In this document: in pieces, positions 27,846 through 37,893 of the stretch | Numbering within the stretch: the first letter of the stretch is position 1 | How the letters are laid out: every line of letters begins with the position of its first letter | Assembly (NCBI GenBank): GCA_023417315.1 | Contig: JAEZFW010000001.1 | Coordinates: forward strand, 1 to 64,000 | DNA from: Pseudomonadota bacterium | GTDB lineage: Bacteria > Pseudomonadota > Gammaproteobacteria > Steroidobacterales > Steroidobacteraceae | Reading direction: 5' to 3' | DNA: 64,000 nucleotides | Notes under the pieces: generated by a model | The model's database searches: none | The model's input: the letters and a program-made list of their open reading frames with translations, nothing else | Told to the model about the DNA's origin: nothing | Position numbers and translations under genes: made by a program

Positions 27846-29755
27846 CGTCGAGACCGTCGAGTCTCGTCACGCTTATCCTTGCGCTTGTCGCCTTGTTTGT
27901 CCTTGCGTGGGCGTTCCGCGCTGTCGTCGAGGCGTTCCACCTGCGAACGCAGCGCCCGACTGATCTGAAGCTTTTGCCCAGCGACGCGGACCTTCTGCAG
28001 CGCACGGAACGTGTCCTTCGGCATTCCCTCAGGTAGATCGACGAAGCTGTGGTCCTCTCTGATGATGACCTTACCGATGTGCTTCCCTTCCAGACCTGCT
28101 TCGTTCGCGATCGCGCCCACGATATTCGCTGGCTTTACGCCGTGCTCATGACCGACCTCGATGCGGAATGTCTCCATTCCGTATTCCATGCTCTCTGCGC
28201 GCGGACGTTTCGGAAGACGTTCACGAGGCCCGTCTTCAGACGCTTTCGATGCTCGCTTGCGATCATCGCTAGCGGGGGCTCGCTTATCATCATCGTTCGA
28301 GCCCGCTCGCTTGCGAGCCTTCGAACCACGGCGCTCACTATCGGAAGACTCCGCAAAGTTGCGGCGCTTCTCCGAGCGCTCGGACGCAACGTCGTGCGCT
28401 CGCGGGGCTTCTTCTTGCTGGTCCATGAACAAGGGCTTCTTCCCCTGCACCAGGCTTGCTAGCGCCGCGGCGATCTCAATCGCAGGCACATTGTGCTCGA
28501 GCTCGTAACGCTCGATGAGCTGGCGAAACGCTTCTGTCTCGCCTGAGGCAAGCGCATCCGTGATGCGCGCGTTGAACCGCGCGAGCCGACGCTCATTTAC
28601 GTCTGCGATCGTGGGCAGGTGCATCGGCTCGATCGGCTGTCGCGTCGTGCGCTCGATCACACGCAGCATGTTCCGTTCGCGCGGCGCAATGAACAGGATC
28701 GCCTCACCGCTTCTGCCCGCGCGACCGGTGCGACCGATGCGATGCACGTAGGACTCCGGGTCGTAAGGCACATCGTAGTTGATGACGTGACTGACGCGTT
28801 CCACGTCTAAACCACGTGCAGCGACATCGGTCGCAACGACGATGTCGATCTGGCCACTCTTCAGGCGCGCGATGGTGCGCTCTCGTTGAGCCTGTGCGAT
28901 ATCGCCATTCAAAGCCTCGGCTGCGAAGCCTCGCGCTTCGAGCCGACGCGCCAAGTCCTCGGTCGATACTTTCGTGCGCGTGAACACGAGCATGGCATCG
29001 AATGGTTCTGCTTCCAGGATCCGCGTGAGTGCGTCCAACTTATGAACGCCGCTCACTATCCAGTATCGCTGCCGAATCTTCGCAGCCGTCGTGGTCTTAC
29101 TCTGGATCGTCACTTCGGCAGGATCGCGCAGGTAACGCTGTGCGATGCGCCTCACCGCGGAGGGCATCGTGGCTGAGAACAGCGCCGTCTGCCGCCGCTC
29201 GGGCGTGCGCTCGAGAATCCACTGGACCGCATCGATGAATCCCATTCGCAACATCTCATCCGCTTCGTCGAGCACGAGGTACTCGAGCGCATCGAGCGAC
29301 AACGTGCCGCGTTCGACGTGATCCGTGACGCGCCCGGGCGTGCCCACGACGACGTGTACGCCTCGTCGCAAGCTCTGCAACTGCGGCGTGTAGCTTTGGC
29401 CGCCGTAGATCGGGAGCACATGAAACCCTTCGATGCGGCTCGCATAGCGCTTGAAAGCTTCTGCGACTTGAATCGCGAGCTCGCGAGTCGGCACCAGCAC
29501 CAAAGCGTTCGGGCCGGTTCCGCTTACCGTCAACTTCGACAGAATGGGCAACGCGAACGCAGCCGTCTTACCCGTGCCCGTCTGCGCTTGTCCGAGCACG
29601 TCGCGCCCCGCGAGAAGATGGGGAATCGTTGCGGCTTGGATGGGTGAAGGAGATTCGTAACCGATCTCCCCGATCGCAGCTAATACGGCCTCGCTCAGCT
29701 GCAAGCCTTGGAAGGAAGTGCTCGTCGAGCTCTGTGTGTCTGTGGCAGTGGACAA
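27842..29755 (-). CDS. deaD: DEAD-box ATP-dependent RNA helicase (DeaD/CsdA type)
   Basis: About 637 residues. The helicase core has the Q motif (GYESPSPIQAATIP), AQTGTGKT, PTRELAIQV, VLDEADEML, FSATMP, DVAARGLD and HRIGRTGRAGR. A charged Lys/Arg/Glu linker leads to a DbpA-type RNA-binding domain (ETFRIEVGHEHGVKPANIVGAIANEAGLEG) and a basic tail. These helicases remodel rRNA and mRNA. I favour a TTG start at 29755 (STATDTQSSTSTSFQGL), preceded by GCTGAGG; a GTG start 20 codons upstream is possible. Overlaps yaiI by 4 bases. Confidence 0.94.
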   Translation of the reverse strand: MSTATDTQSSTSTSFQGLQLSEAVLAAIGEIGYESPSPIQAATIPHLLAGRDVLGQAQTGTGKTAAFALPILSKLTVSGTGPNALVLVPTRELAIQVAEAFKRYASRIEGFHVLPIYGGQSYTPQLQSLRRGVHVVVGTPGRVTDHVERGTLSLDALEYLVLDEADEMLRMGFIDAVQWILERTPERRQTALFSATMPSAVRRIAQRYLRDPAEVTIQSKTTTAAKIRQRYWIVSGVHKLDALTRILEAEPFDAMLVFTRTKVSTEDLARRLEARGFAAEALNGDIAQAQRERTIARLKSGQIDIVVATDVAARGLDVERVSHVINYDVPYDPESYVHRIGRTGRAGRSGEAILFIAPRERNMLRVIERTTRQPIEPMHLPTIADVNERRLARFNARITDALASGETEAFRQLIERYELEHNVPAIEIAAALASLVQGKKPLFMDQQEEAPRAHDVASERSEKRRNFAESSDSERRGSKARKRAGSNDDDKRAPASDDRKRASKASEDGPRERLPKRPRAESMEYGMETFRIEVGHEHGVKPANIVGAIANEAGLEGKHIGKVIIREDHSFVDLPEGMPKDTFRALQKVRVAGQKLQISRALRSQVERLDDSAERPRKDKQGDKRKDKRDETRRSRR

Positions 29756-29990
29756 GGCGAAAACCTCAGCGAAAAGGATTGCAGCGCACGACGGTGCGCC
29801 ACGAGAACGCGCCACGAGGATGTGCCAAGAGATGTGATGGGACGCGATTCTATACCCTTAACGCGTTGCGAGCCGGTTGGTTTGCGCGGCAGCGGAACCT
29901 CACGGTCGAGTAGTCGTTAAGGTGAGGCGACGAGCCCGTGGCTCAGGCGCCGGTTTCCGTTCTGTCGAGCATGAAGGCAGGAGAACAGCG

Positions 29991-30572
29991 ATGGCGAATC
30001 GCATTCCACACTCTGGTCAGGATGAGTACTGGTCAGATCGCGACCAGGGGTTGCACCGCAAATGGGAAGATTCCACGCGCGACGAGCACGCACGCACGAG
30101 AGATCCAGCCGACTACAGTGCGATCGGCGGTCCGGAGAGGGAACGATCATACGGTCGCACACGCAGCGACACTGGGGACTACCCATTTGGGCCGCACGCA
30201 GGAGCAGCTGATCGCGATCAGTATGGACCCGTCGAGCGCGGCGGCTACTTCAAGCACGGTGGCCCTGACCACGGCCGACCTCTCGCCCCGACGCAGTCAT
30301 ACCGAGGCCGCGGGCCACGCGACTATCAACGTGCTGACGATCGAATCTATGCCGATGTCTGCGAAGCGCTCACCGAAGATGCGGATGTCGATGCCACTCA
30401 CATCGACGTCGCGGTGAATGGCGGCGAGGTCAAGCTGACCGGCTACGTGCGATCGCGTTCCGAAAAGCGCCGCACTGACGATGTCGCCGCGCACGTCGCA
30501 GGCGTTCGCGACGTGCACAATCAACTGCGCGTGCAGAGCCCGGAGGGCACCGACGTCGGGATCAAGGAGTAG
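29991..30572 (+). CDS. BON-domain protein
   Basis: 193 residues without a signal peptide. The N-terminal 110 residues are hydrophilic and rich in Arg, Asp, Gly and Tyr (SWI-like low-complexity SWM/RGP segments); the C-terminal BON domain reads DDRIYADVCEALTEDADVDA...GGEVKLTGYVRSRSEKRRTDD. BON domains bind membranes or lipids in stress proteins such as OsmY. AGGAGA lies 6 bases before the ATG. Confidence 0.85.
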   Translation: MANRIPHSGQDEYWSDRDQGLHRKWEDSTRDEHARTRDPADYSAIGGPERERSYGRTRSDTGDYPFGPHAGAADRDQYGPVERGGYFKHGGPDHGRPLAPTQSYRGRGPRDYQRADDRIYADVCEALTEDADVDATHIDVAVNGGEVKLTGYVRSRSEKRRTDDVAAHVAGVRDVHNQLRVQSPEGTDVGIKE

Positions 30573-30617
30573 GTTGAGCGCAGCGACTCGAGCCCTCGTC
30601 CATGGAGGGCAACATGT

Positions 30618-30650
30618 TCGTCACCCTCGCGTAGGCGAGGGCCTATCAGA
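30618..30650. repeat. REP-like hairpin
   Basis: Single copy of TCACCCTCGCGTAGGCGAGG plus GCC, between the BON gene and the convergent SMP-30 gene. Confidence 0.65.
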
Positions 30651-30687
30651 TGCCTAAGAGCAGATCACATTGTCATCTAGTTCCGCG

Positions 30688-31722
30688 CTACTGATAGCGC
30701 GGGAAGCCCACTCCGTGCGTGAGTACCGGAACTCGCGCGATGAAGTTGTGTGAGGTCATGTACAACGTGCGTCCGTCATTGCCGAACGCGCAGTTCGCAA
30801 TTGCGGTGCCTGTGACAATGCGACCCAAGCGCTTGCCTTTCGGCGAGAACACCAGCACGCCGCCAGGGCCCGTTGCGAACAGGTGCCCACCAACGCTGAT
30901 CGACAATCCGTCCGGCAGACCCGGGGAATCTGCGCTCATCAGATCCGTCGCATCTGCAAACACGCGCTTGTCTACGACCTCTCCTTTATCGTTCAAGCTG
31001 TACGCCATCCAGATCGGTCGCTCCGGATCGGAATTCGCGACGTAAAGCGTGCGTTCATCGGGAGACAGCTCGATGCCATTCGGGAACGAGAGCTGATCAT
31101 CGATCAAACTCACGGTGCCATCCGTGTCTACTCGATAGACACCATTGTGGCGGAGCTCCTTCACAGGCGATGCGTTGCCATCCTTGAGTCCATACGGCGG
31201 ATCCGTGAAGAAGATCGTGCCGTCGGTACGCCGGATGACATCGTTCGGACTGTTGAAACGTTTCTCGCCGACAGTGCTTGCTACGGGTGTCTTCCTCTTG
31301 GTGGAGAGATCCATGCGCGCCACGATCCGCGTGCCGGAATCGGCGAGCAATAGCGTACCGGCTGGCTCTGCGAACAAGCCATTCGCCCCCGGCTCACGCA
31401 GCGCTGCGAGCGGCGGGCCGTCATAGCCGGACGGCTTCAGGAAGACCGAGAGACCATCGGCCTCAGACCACCGATACATCGTGTTCTCGGGTACGTCGGT
31501 GAACAGCAAGTATTCGCCGCCTGCGATCCACGCAGGCCCCTCCGACCACGTGAATCCGTCGGCCACTCTCTCGATCTTCGCGCTCGAGTCGATGACCTCG
31601 TCCAGCGCTGGGTCCCATCGCTCGATCCGACCGACAGTCGGATATTTCGATTCGCTCTGCTGCGTCGGAGCGCACGCCGCGACGAAAAGCGCTGACGCAA
31701 TCACACCGTAACGACACAACAT
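30688..31722 (-). CDS. SMP-30/gluconolactonase-like lipoprotein
   Basis: 344 residues: lipoprotein signal (ASALFVAACAP, lipobox VAAC) then a six-bladed beta-propeller of the SMP-30 type: VADGFTWSEGPAWIAGGEYLLFTD with the metal-binding Glu, FNSPNDVIRRTDGTIFFTDPPYG with the conserved Asn, and LSFPNGIELSPDERTLYVANS with the metal Asp region. It probably hydrolyses sugar lactones in the periplasm. It precedes a GH3 glucosidase on the same strand, consistent with extracellular sugar handling. Confidence 0.9.
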   Translation of the reverse strand: MLCRYGVIASALFVAACAPTQQSESKYPTVGRIERWDPALDEVIDSSAKIERVADGFTWSEGPAWIAGGEYLLFTDVPENTMYRWSEADGLSVFLKPSGYDGPPLAALREPGANGLFAEPAGTLLLADSGTRIVARMDLSTKRKTPVASTVGEKRFNSPNDVIRRTDGTIFFTDPPYGLKDGNASPVKELRHNGVYRVDTDGTVSLIDDQLSFPNGIELSPDERTLYVANSDPERPIWMAYSLNDKGEVVDKRVFADATDLMSADSPGLPDGLSISVGGHLFATGPGGVLVFSPKGKRLGRIVTGTAIANCAFGNDGRTLYMTSHNFIARVPVLTHGVGFPRYQ

Positions 31723-31820
31723 GGTCTCTCCTCGACGAGCGCGAATCCGCTCGTGACTTCGTATTGATCTTCGACTTCAACCCTGTCCCTCTCCCTTGAG
31801 GAGAGAGGATTTGGCTTTCG

Positions 31821-31949
31821 CTAGCAGGCTATCGCTAGAAAGCTCCCGCTGGAAAGATGTCGCTGGACAAGGTCGTCTTCCTATTCTGTCCAGCGATAGC
31901 TTTTTCGGCGCGGCCGCCTTGCCAGCGGCAGCCTTCCAGCGCGAGCTCT
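31821..31949. repeat. Intergenic inverted repeat, CGCTGGA arms
   Basis: The left arm repeats CTATCGCTAGAAAGCTCCCG, CTGGAAAGATGTCGCTGGAC; the right arm is TGTCCAGCGATAGC, CCAGCGG and CTTCCAGCGCGAGCT. It lies between the SMP-30 and GH3 genes. Confidence 0.6.
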
Positions 31950-31958
31950 CTTATTCTC

Positions 31959-34265
31959 TCATTCATGCCCTTTGGCGACGTGCTCCACGGTGACCGCAGT
32001 TGCAATGGCCGCTGCAGGCACGTCGGTCACAAGCTCGCTCGAGATCTCGAACGCTCCCGTCGCGCGAATGTCGGAGGATGAGGCACCCACCATGACTTCG
32101 ATGCGACCGGGCTCGACTCGCCATTGATTGTCCAACCCGAACAGCGCCAGTTGGCGAGCCGCGAGTCTGAAGCTGACTCGCGCGCCCTCGCCCGCCGACA
32201 ATGTGACACGTTTGAAGCCGCGCAGTTCCTTGACCGGTCGTGCGACGGACGCCAGGGGGTCACGGACGTACAACTGCACGACCTCATCTCCAGCCATCGA
32301 CCCCGTGTTTCGGACCGTCAGGCTGACCGTGACTGCTCCGTCGGCGTCGATGCGTTCTCGATCGATGCGCAAATCGGAATATTCGAACAGGGTGTAGCTC
32401 AAGCCGTGCCCGAACGCAAACAACGGCGTGATTGGCTGATCCATATAGCGCGCCGTGTCTTTGCTCAAGTCAGGATCTGCAGGCCGCCCGGTCGGATTGG
32501 CGGCGTAATGGAAAGGCACCGCGCCGGTGGTGCGCGGAAATGCCGCCGGAAGCTTGCCGCCGGGAGAATGCTTGCCGAACACGACATCGGCGATCGCGGG
32601 GCCTGCTTCGACACCCAACATCCAGGTTTCGAGAATCGCCGGTGCATGCTCGGCGAGCCAGGGGATCGCGACAGGACGACCGTTCGCAAGCACGACGACG
32701 ACAGGCTTACCCGTCGCGAGCACGCGTCGAGCAAGCTCGATTTGACTCGGCGGGATGCCGATGTCCGCTCTGCTGCGCGCTTCGCCGCTCAAGTCAAAGT
32801 GCTCGCCGATGACGAGCACTGCGGCATCGGCAGATTGCACGGCCGCGACTGCAGCCTCGACGCCTGAAGCATCGTCGGTGCGAGGATCGGCCCCCGCCGC
32901 GTAGACGACCTTCATTCCTTTCGGCGCAGCACGCTCGAACCCTTGCAGGATCGTGACGACTTCTTCCGCACGCCCTTGCGCACGCCACGAGCCCAGCATC
33001 GACAAGCCATCGTTCGCGAGCGATCCGACAACAGCCAACGTCGCGAGCTTCTCGGGCTTGAGCGGCAACACATCGCCGTCATTCTTGAGCAGCACGATCG
33101 ATTCGCGCGCGATCGTGCGCGCGGTTTCGCGATGCTGAGCTGAAAGCAAAGACCGCTTCTCGCGGCGCACGTCGTGATATTGCATCGGCCGGTCGAACAA
33201 TCCGAGCGCCTCCTTCGTACGCAACAGGCGCAGCACTGCTTCATCGAGCAGCTTCATGTGTGCAGGGTTCGACTCGAGCGCACGCTTCAAGTCTTGCTCG
33301 TAAATCGCACCGACCATGTCCATGTCGACGCTCGCTTGAAGTGCGAGCACGGCGGCAGCAGAGCGATCGGCCGCCACACCGTGCGCGAGCAGCTCTGCGA
33401 TCGCATTCCAATCGCTGACCATGACGCCTTGATAACCCCATCGCTCGCGCAGGAGCGTGCGCGCCAGCGCACGGTTCGCGGTGGTCGGAACGCCCCCGAT
33501 ATCGTTGAACGCTGACATGAACGAAGCGGAACCTGCTTTAGCCGCAGCGTAGAACGGCGGCAGATAAATCTCCTGCAATGTACGCTCGGAGAGATCTGCA
33601 GAGTTGTAATCGCGACCGCCGATCGCAGCCCCATACGCACCGAAATGTTTAGCGGTCGCCATCAACGTATCCGGTCGAGACAAATCCGCGCCTTGGTATC
33701 CACGCACCTGTGCGACTGCGAGTTGCGAGCCGAGATAGGGATCTTCGCCCGCACCTTCGACGATGCGTCCCCACCGCGGATCACGCGCGATGTCGACCAT
33801 TGGCGCAAAGGTCCAATGCAAACCTGCGGATGTCGCTTCGATAGCGGCGACGCGCGCTGCAGCCTCGAGGCTTTCGGGTTTCCACGTGCTCGCCATCGCG
33901 ACCGGTACGGGAAAGATCGTGCGATATCCATGCACGACGTCCATCGCAAACAACAGCGGGATACCTAAGCGCGATTCTTCGACCGCGACCTTCTGTAGCT
34001 TCGCGAGCGGCTCCGCACCGGCCACGTGGAGATACGAGCCGACTTGCCCGGCGCGCACACGATCGAGCTCCGTAGCATCGAGACGCGAATTGAGGGCCTT
34101 GCTGCGCCCACCCGCGCGTTGCACGAGCTGCCCGATCTTCTCTTCGAGCGTCATTCTTTGCAGTAGCGCTTCGGCGCGCGATGCGGTTTGCGCATGCGCA
34201 TAGCCGCCGAGAAGAAAGACGCAACCGATGCTCGCGATCCATGCCGCGCGATTGGAATTCGCCAA
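31959..34265 (-). CDS. bglX: Glycoside hydrolase family 3 beta-glucosidase
   Basis: 768 residues with a signal peptide (GCVFLLGGYAHAQT). The GH3 N-terminal barrel carries FAMDVVHGYRTIFP, EDPYLGS, KHFGAYGAA and the nucleophile aspartate in GVMVSDWNAIAEL. The C-terminal domain (SIVLLKNDGDVLPL, VVVLANGRPVAIPWL, FAFGHGLSYT) and the terminal fibronectin-like domain (TVRNTGSMAGDEVVQLYVRDP) are complete. It is a periplasmic enzyme releasing glucose, or possibly xylose, from oligosaccharides. Confidence 0.95.
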   Translation of the reverse strand: MANSNRAAWIASIGCVFLLGGYAHAQTASRAEALLQRMTLEEKIGQLVQRAGGRSKALNSRLDATELDRVRAGQVGSYLHVAGAEPLAKLQKVAVEESRLGIPLLFAMDVVHGYRTIFPVPVAMASTWKPESLEAAARVAAIEATSAGLHWTFAPMVDIARDPRWGRIVEGAGEDPYLGSQLAVAQVRGYQGADLSRPDTLMATAKHFGAYGAAIGGRDYNSADLSERTLQEIYLPPFYAAAKAGSASFMSAFNDIGGVPTTANRALARTLLRERWGYQGVMVSDWNAIAELLAHGVAADRSAAAVLALQASVDMDMVGAIYEQDLKRALESNPAHMKLLDEAVLRLLRTKEALGLFDRPMQYHDVRREKRSLLSAQHRETARTIARESIVLLKNDGDVLPLKPEKLATLAVVGSLANDGLSMLGSWRAQGRAEEVVTILQGFERAAPKGMKVVYAAGADPRTDDASGVEAAVAAVQSADAAVLVIGEHFDLSGEARSRADIGIPPSQIELARRVLATGKPVVVVLANGRPVAIPWLAEHAPAILETWMLGVEAGPAIADVVFGKHSPGGKLPAAFPRTTGAVPFHYAANPTGRPADPDLSKDTARYMDQPITPLFAFGHGLSYTLFEYSDLRIDRERIDADGAVTVSLTVRNTGSMAGDEVVQLYVRDPLASVARPVKELRGFKRVTLSAGEGARVSFRLAARQLALFGLDNQWRVEPGRIEVMVGASSSDIRATGAFEISSELVTDVPAAAIATAVTVEHVAKGHE

Positions 34266-34483
34266 GATTCACCCCCGTAGCCAGAACCCTCTCGATGTTC
34301 CTGCTACCCGACATTGCGAATCGTGAGATCGCCGGGCGCTCGAGAGAAGTTCGATTGTTGTGGACGCAATGTAAACGTCCTGACGCGCGCTGTCACCTCA
34401 TCAAGGGATGCACCAGAATAAGTCGGATCGCATCGAGACAAGCGGCCCCTCATGGCGCACACTTACGCTTCACGATCACTGAA

Positions 34484-35530
34484 ATGTCGAGGCATTCCGT
34501 GGATTTGAGCTCGAGATCCAAGACCCTTCTCTTCGCTCTCGCATTGAGCATGCTGTTGTCGGCCTGCGGAGGCGGCGGCTCCGATGGCCGCGTGAATCCG
34601 AGCGATGCACCGGTCATCAAGATCGACGGCTCGAGCACGGTGTTTCCGATCGCGGAAGCGGTTGCCGAAGAGTTTCAACTCGCCGAACGGGGCGCAGCGC
34701 GAGTGACCGTGGGCCTTTCTGGCACGGGCGGCGGCTTCAAGAAACTGTGCCGAGGCGACACCGATATTGCGAATGCTTCGCGCCCAATACTGGCAGAAGA
34801 GATGAAAGCGTGCCGCGCCACCGGCACTGAGTACATGGAACTGCCTGTCGCGTTCGATGCAATCACGGTCGTCGTAAATCCCAAGAACGATTGGGTGAAG
34901 AGCATCACGATCGAAGACTTGAAGAAGATCTGGGAGCCCGCGGCGCAAGGCGTGATCTTGCGATGGAACCAAGTGCGTCCCGAGTGGCCGGATGTACCGC
35001 TCATGCTGTTCGGGCCAGGCGCAGATTCGGGCACGTTCGACTATTTCACCGAGGCGGTCGTCGGCAAGGCGAAATCGAGCCGCGGCGATTACACCGCGAG
35101 CGAAGACGACAACGTGCTCGTACAAGGCGTCGAGCACAACACGAACGCACTCGGCTACTTTGGCTTCGCGTACTACATCTCGCATCAAGAACGCATGCGC
35201 GCCGTCGCTATCGTCCAACCCGACGGAACGCAAGTGCTCCCAAGCATCGAGACAGTGACGAACGGAAAGTATCAGCCCCTTTCTCGTCCACTCTTCATCT
35301 ATGCGAGCTTTGCCGCGACGAAGCGCCCGGAGGTTCGACGGTTCTTGGAGTTCTATCTCACCGAGGGAGGCACACTCGCGGCCGAGGTCGGATTCGTACC
35401 ATTGCCGCAAGAAGCCAGTGCGACCGCACTCGAGCACTTCCGAAACCATCGCGTCGGCTCCGTCTTCGGCGGCCATCCGGAGGTCGGCGTCACGATCGAG
35501 GACTTGATGAGCCGGGAGGCCAAGCTCTAG
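34484..35530 (+). CDS. PstS-family phosphate-binding lipoprotein
   Basis: 348 residues with a lipoprotein signal (ALSMLLSACGGGG). The ligand-binding start IKIDGSSTVFPIAEAVAEEF, GTGGGFKKLCRGDTDIANASRPI and FGPGADSGTFDYFTEAVVG match phosphate-binding proteins of the PstS/SphX group. There are no pstC, pstA or pstB genes here, so it is either a stray receptor or acts elsewhere (related orphan PstS proteins are known). The ATG at 34484 gives the usual signal length; the frame is open far upstream. Confidence 0.88.
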   Translation: MSRHSVDLSSRSKTLLFALALSMLLSACGGGGSDGRVNPSDAPVIKIDGSSTVFPIAEAVAEEFQLAERGAARVTVGLSGTGGGFKKLCRGDTDIANASRPILAEEMKACRATGTEYMELPVAFDAITVVVNPKNDWVKSITIEDLKKIWEPAAQGVILRWNQVRPEWPDVPLMLFGPGADSGTFDYFTEAVVGKAKSSRGDYTASEDDNVLVQGVEHNTNALGYFGFAYYISHQERMRAVAIVQPDGTQVLPSIETVTNGKYQPLSRPLFIYASFAATKRPEVRRFLEFYLTEGGTLAAEVGFVPLPQEASATALEHFRNHRVGSVFGGHPEVGVTIEDLMSREAKL

Positions 35531-35534
35531 TTGG

Positions 35535-35668
35535 TCTAGAAGCGGTTAGCGGTTAGTGTGCTCAACCATAGAGGCCGCCCTCCGAAGATTGCTCCGGTTT
35601 GAATTCAGATGAGGCGGGGTGCTGCGTACGAAGTGTCTGAACTGATCGCTAACCGCTAACCGCTTCTA
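35535..35668. repeat. Intergenic inverted repeat, GCGGTTA arms
   Basis: Left arm TAGAAGCGGTTAGCGGTTAG; right arm CTGAACTGATCGCTAACCGC and TAACCGCTTCTA. The ATG of the next gene is 8 bases further. Confidence 0.8.
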
Positions 35669-35676
35669 ACAAATAC

Positions 35677-36150
35677 ATGTCCAACCCCTTCGAGCCGCCG
35701 CGCGCCAATCTGCAGATGCGGAACGACGAGCCCGGATCGATTCCCAAGGCGGTCGCGGTCGGCGTGCTCATCGACATCGTCGGGACGATCGCCGCAGGAT
35801 TCGCGGCGTCCATCGGCTATGGGTTGGTGCTTGGCTTACGCGGCTATTCCGAAGCTGCGATCATGCAGACGTTCGAGAAACTCGACCCGACGTCTCCCTT
35901 CGCTCTGTTCACTTATTGCTTAGGAATGCTCGTCTCGGGTGTGGCGGGCTACCACTGCGCTCGCATTGCGAATCGCAGAACCTACTTGGCGCCTGGGATC
36001 CTCGCGATGATCTCGTGTGCGTTCGGCGCGGCACTGAGCGCGGGTCAATACACCCAGAAGGCGCTCTTGATTCTAAGTGCGCTCACGGTGATCTCAGTGC
36101 TGATCGGCGCATCGCTCTATGTGAAGAAAATGGGGTCAGTCGCGGGCTGA
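35677..36150 (+). CDS. Four-helix membrane protein, unknown
   Basis: 157 residues beginning MSNPFEPPRANL, a common opening of small proteobacterial membrane proteins of unknown role. Four hydrophobic helices follow (VAVGVLIDIVGTIAAGFAAS, PFALFTYCLGMLVSGVAGYH, LAPGILAMISCAFGAALSAG, ALLILSALTVISVLIGASLY). No motif suggests a function. Confidence 0.8.
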   Translation: MSNPFEPPRANLQMRNDEPGSIPKAVAVGVLIDIVGTIAAGFAASIGYGLVLGLRGYSEAAIMQTFEKLDPTSPFALFTYCLGMLVSGVAGYHCARIANRRTYLAPGILAMISCAFGAALSAGQYTQKALLILSALTVISVLIGASLYVKKMGSVAG

Positions 36151-36162
36151 CCTCCAACAACA

Positions 36163-36191
36163 TCGTCGTCCTCGCGAGGCGAGGATCCATC
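36163..36191. repeat. REP-like hairpin
   Basis: Single copy of the CGTCGTCCTCGCGAGGCGAG plus GATCC hairpin between the membrane-protein gene and the convergent GH43 gene. Confidence 0.65.
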
Positions 36192-36228
36192 CGAATTCTT
36201 GGCGACCTACAACGCGAACGCTAGCAAC

Positions 36229-37893
36229 CTACTTCTCCAACCTCGCGTACGGTCCGATCACCGCGCCGACGAATCCGCCTGCGACTTCCGTGCTGAGAAT
36301 CGTGCCGTCGTCGGCTGCTTTCAGCGTTTGCCAACCTTGGTCGTTCAGATCGTAGAAGAACGAATACGCACCGCCCTCTCCAGAGATCTTCAGCTTCACT
36401 TTGTCCGCGCGAGGCACGCGTGCCTCGGCGACCGTCTGCATGTCAGCACCGCTCCTCTTCTCCAGGAACACACGAACGTCTTTACCCTCGCGGCGCGTGC
36501 CAAGGAAATACCAATAGTTCTCGCTCTGAAACGCCGCGAGACCAGCCGCCACGCGATTACTGTCGGGCATCTCGAACGCGGTGCTTGCATCGAACGCAAT
36601 GTGTTGCTGCCGACGCGCAAGGAACGATGGATTCGTTTTCTCTGAGAGCGCGACAGGAAGCGGCTCGACGATCAGCGTGCCCGGTGTCTTCTTCAGGTCG
36701 TACCACGCGAGCTTCGGAACGTGCACTTGGATCCAGGCGAAATCGAGGATGGGATTCGCAAACTCATCGCGCCAAGTGAAATTGCCCGCCATCGGCGACT
36801 GTGCGCCAGTGCTCATGAATGCGGGGCCGCGCTCGACGTATGGAATCGCTTTTCCGTTCTCGAGAATGATTGGCCAGCCATCTTTCCAAGTCACAGGCAG
36901 CAAGAATGTTTCGCGGCCGGTGTTGTAGTGTTTTTGTGCGTACGTGCGCGTAGCCAAGAACACGGCCCACCAACTACCGTCCGGCGCTTCCACGAGATCC
37001 GCATGGCCCGCGTTCGTGATGGGGTTTGGACGATCTACTGGCAGATCGCGTTGCGTGAGAATGGGATTGCCTTTGAAGGGCTCGAACGGGCCCCACGGCG
37101 AGCGTCCGCGCAGAACCACTTGCGAGTGATTCGGCCCCGTGCCGCCTTCCGCGCACGTGAGGTAGTACATGCCCTGAATCCGATAAAGATGAGGTCCTTC
37201 GATCCAGATCGGTTGAGTGGACGGATCGACGCCGCCGTCGACGAGCACTCGGCGCGGCCCGACGAGCTTGCGCTTGCGAACGTCGTATTCCTGAATCCAG
37301 ATGGCGCGATGTCCGTCGTACTGCGGGACGCCCGCGGGCGGCCCGTTGTTGAGAATGTAGGCACGCCCGTCGTCATCGAAAAAGATCGAAGGGTCGATGC
37401 CATCGATCTCGGGCAACCAGATCGGATCGGACCACGGGCCGCGCGGATCCGTCGCAGTCACGATGAAGTTGCCCCCGCTGTCGACGGCCGTGTTGAGCAC
37501 GTAAAAGGTACCGTTGTGATATTCGATCGTCGGCGCGAACACGCCGCGCGAGATTCCGAGACCGTCGAAGCGCAACTGTGAAGCACGATCGATCGCGTGC
37601 CCGATCTGTGTCCAATGGACGAGATCCGTGCTCTCGAAGATCGGGATGCCCGGGAAATACGCGAACGTGGAGTTGACGAGATAGAACTTGTCCCCGGCGC
37701 GGGTGATGCTGGGATCGGGGTAAAACCCCGCCAGGATGGGGTTGCGATACGTGCCTGCTGACGCAGGCTGTTCAAACACGCGATCCCGCCCCGTGTACTC
37801 GAACCAATCGAAGCGAACCGCGGTTTCCGCGTGCGCGGCCGCCGTCGCCATGGAGCATGTCAATGCAATCCAGGTGGTGAGTCGTTGGAGCAT
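36229..37893 (-). CDS. Glycoside hydrolase family 43 beta-xylosidase/arabinosidase
   Basis: 554 residues with a signal peptide (TCSMATAAAHAE). The five-bladed GH43 propeller shows YRNPILAGFYPDPSITR (catalytic base Asp), DGIDPSIFFDDDGRAYILN (pKa-tuning Asp) and WIEGPHLYRIQGMYYLTCAEGG (acid Glu). A C-terminal beta-sandwich of the XynB type ends with GGFVGAVIGPYARLEK. It acts in the periplasm or outside the cell on xylan-derived side chains, complementing the GH3 enzyme. Confidence 0.93.
   Translation of the reverse strand: MLQRLTTWIALTCSMATAAAHAETAVRFDWFEYTGRDRVFEQPASAGTYRNPILAGFYPDPSITRAGDKFYLVNSTFAYFPGIPIFESTDLVHWTQIGHAIDRASQLRFDGLGISRGVFAPTIEYHNGTFYVLNTAVDSGGNFIVTATDPRGPWSDPIWLPEIDGIDPSIFFDDDGRAYILNNGPPAGVPQYDGHRAIWIQEYDVRKRKLVGPRRVLVDGGVDPSTQPIWIEGPHLYRIQGMYYLTCAEGGTGPNHSQVVLRGRSPWGPFEPFKGNPILTQRDLPVDRPNPITNAGHADLVEAPDGSWWAVFLATRTYAQKHYNTGRETFLLPVTWKDGWPIILENGKAIPYVERGPAFMSTGAQSPMAGNFTWRDEFANPILDFAWIQVHVPKLAWYDLKKTPGTLIVEPLPVALSEKTNPSFLARRQQHIAFDASTAFEMPDSNRVAAGLAAFQSENYWYFLGTRREGKDVRVFLEKRSGADMQTVAEARVPRADKVKLKISGEGGAYSFFYDLNDQGWQTLKAADDGTILSTEVAGGFVGAVIGPYARLEK

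Noticed and set aside
34484..35530. A full pst phosphate-transport operon
   Set aside because: No pstC, pstA, pstB or phoU on either side; only the binding protein is present.
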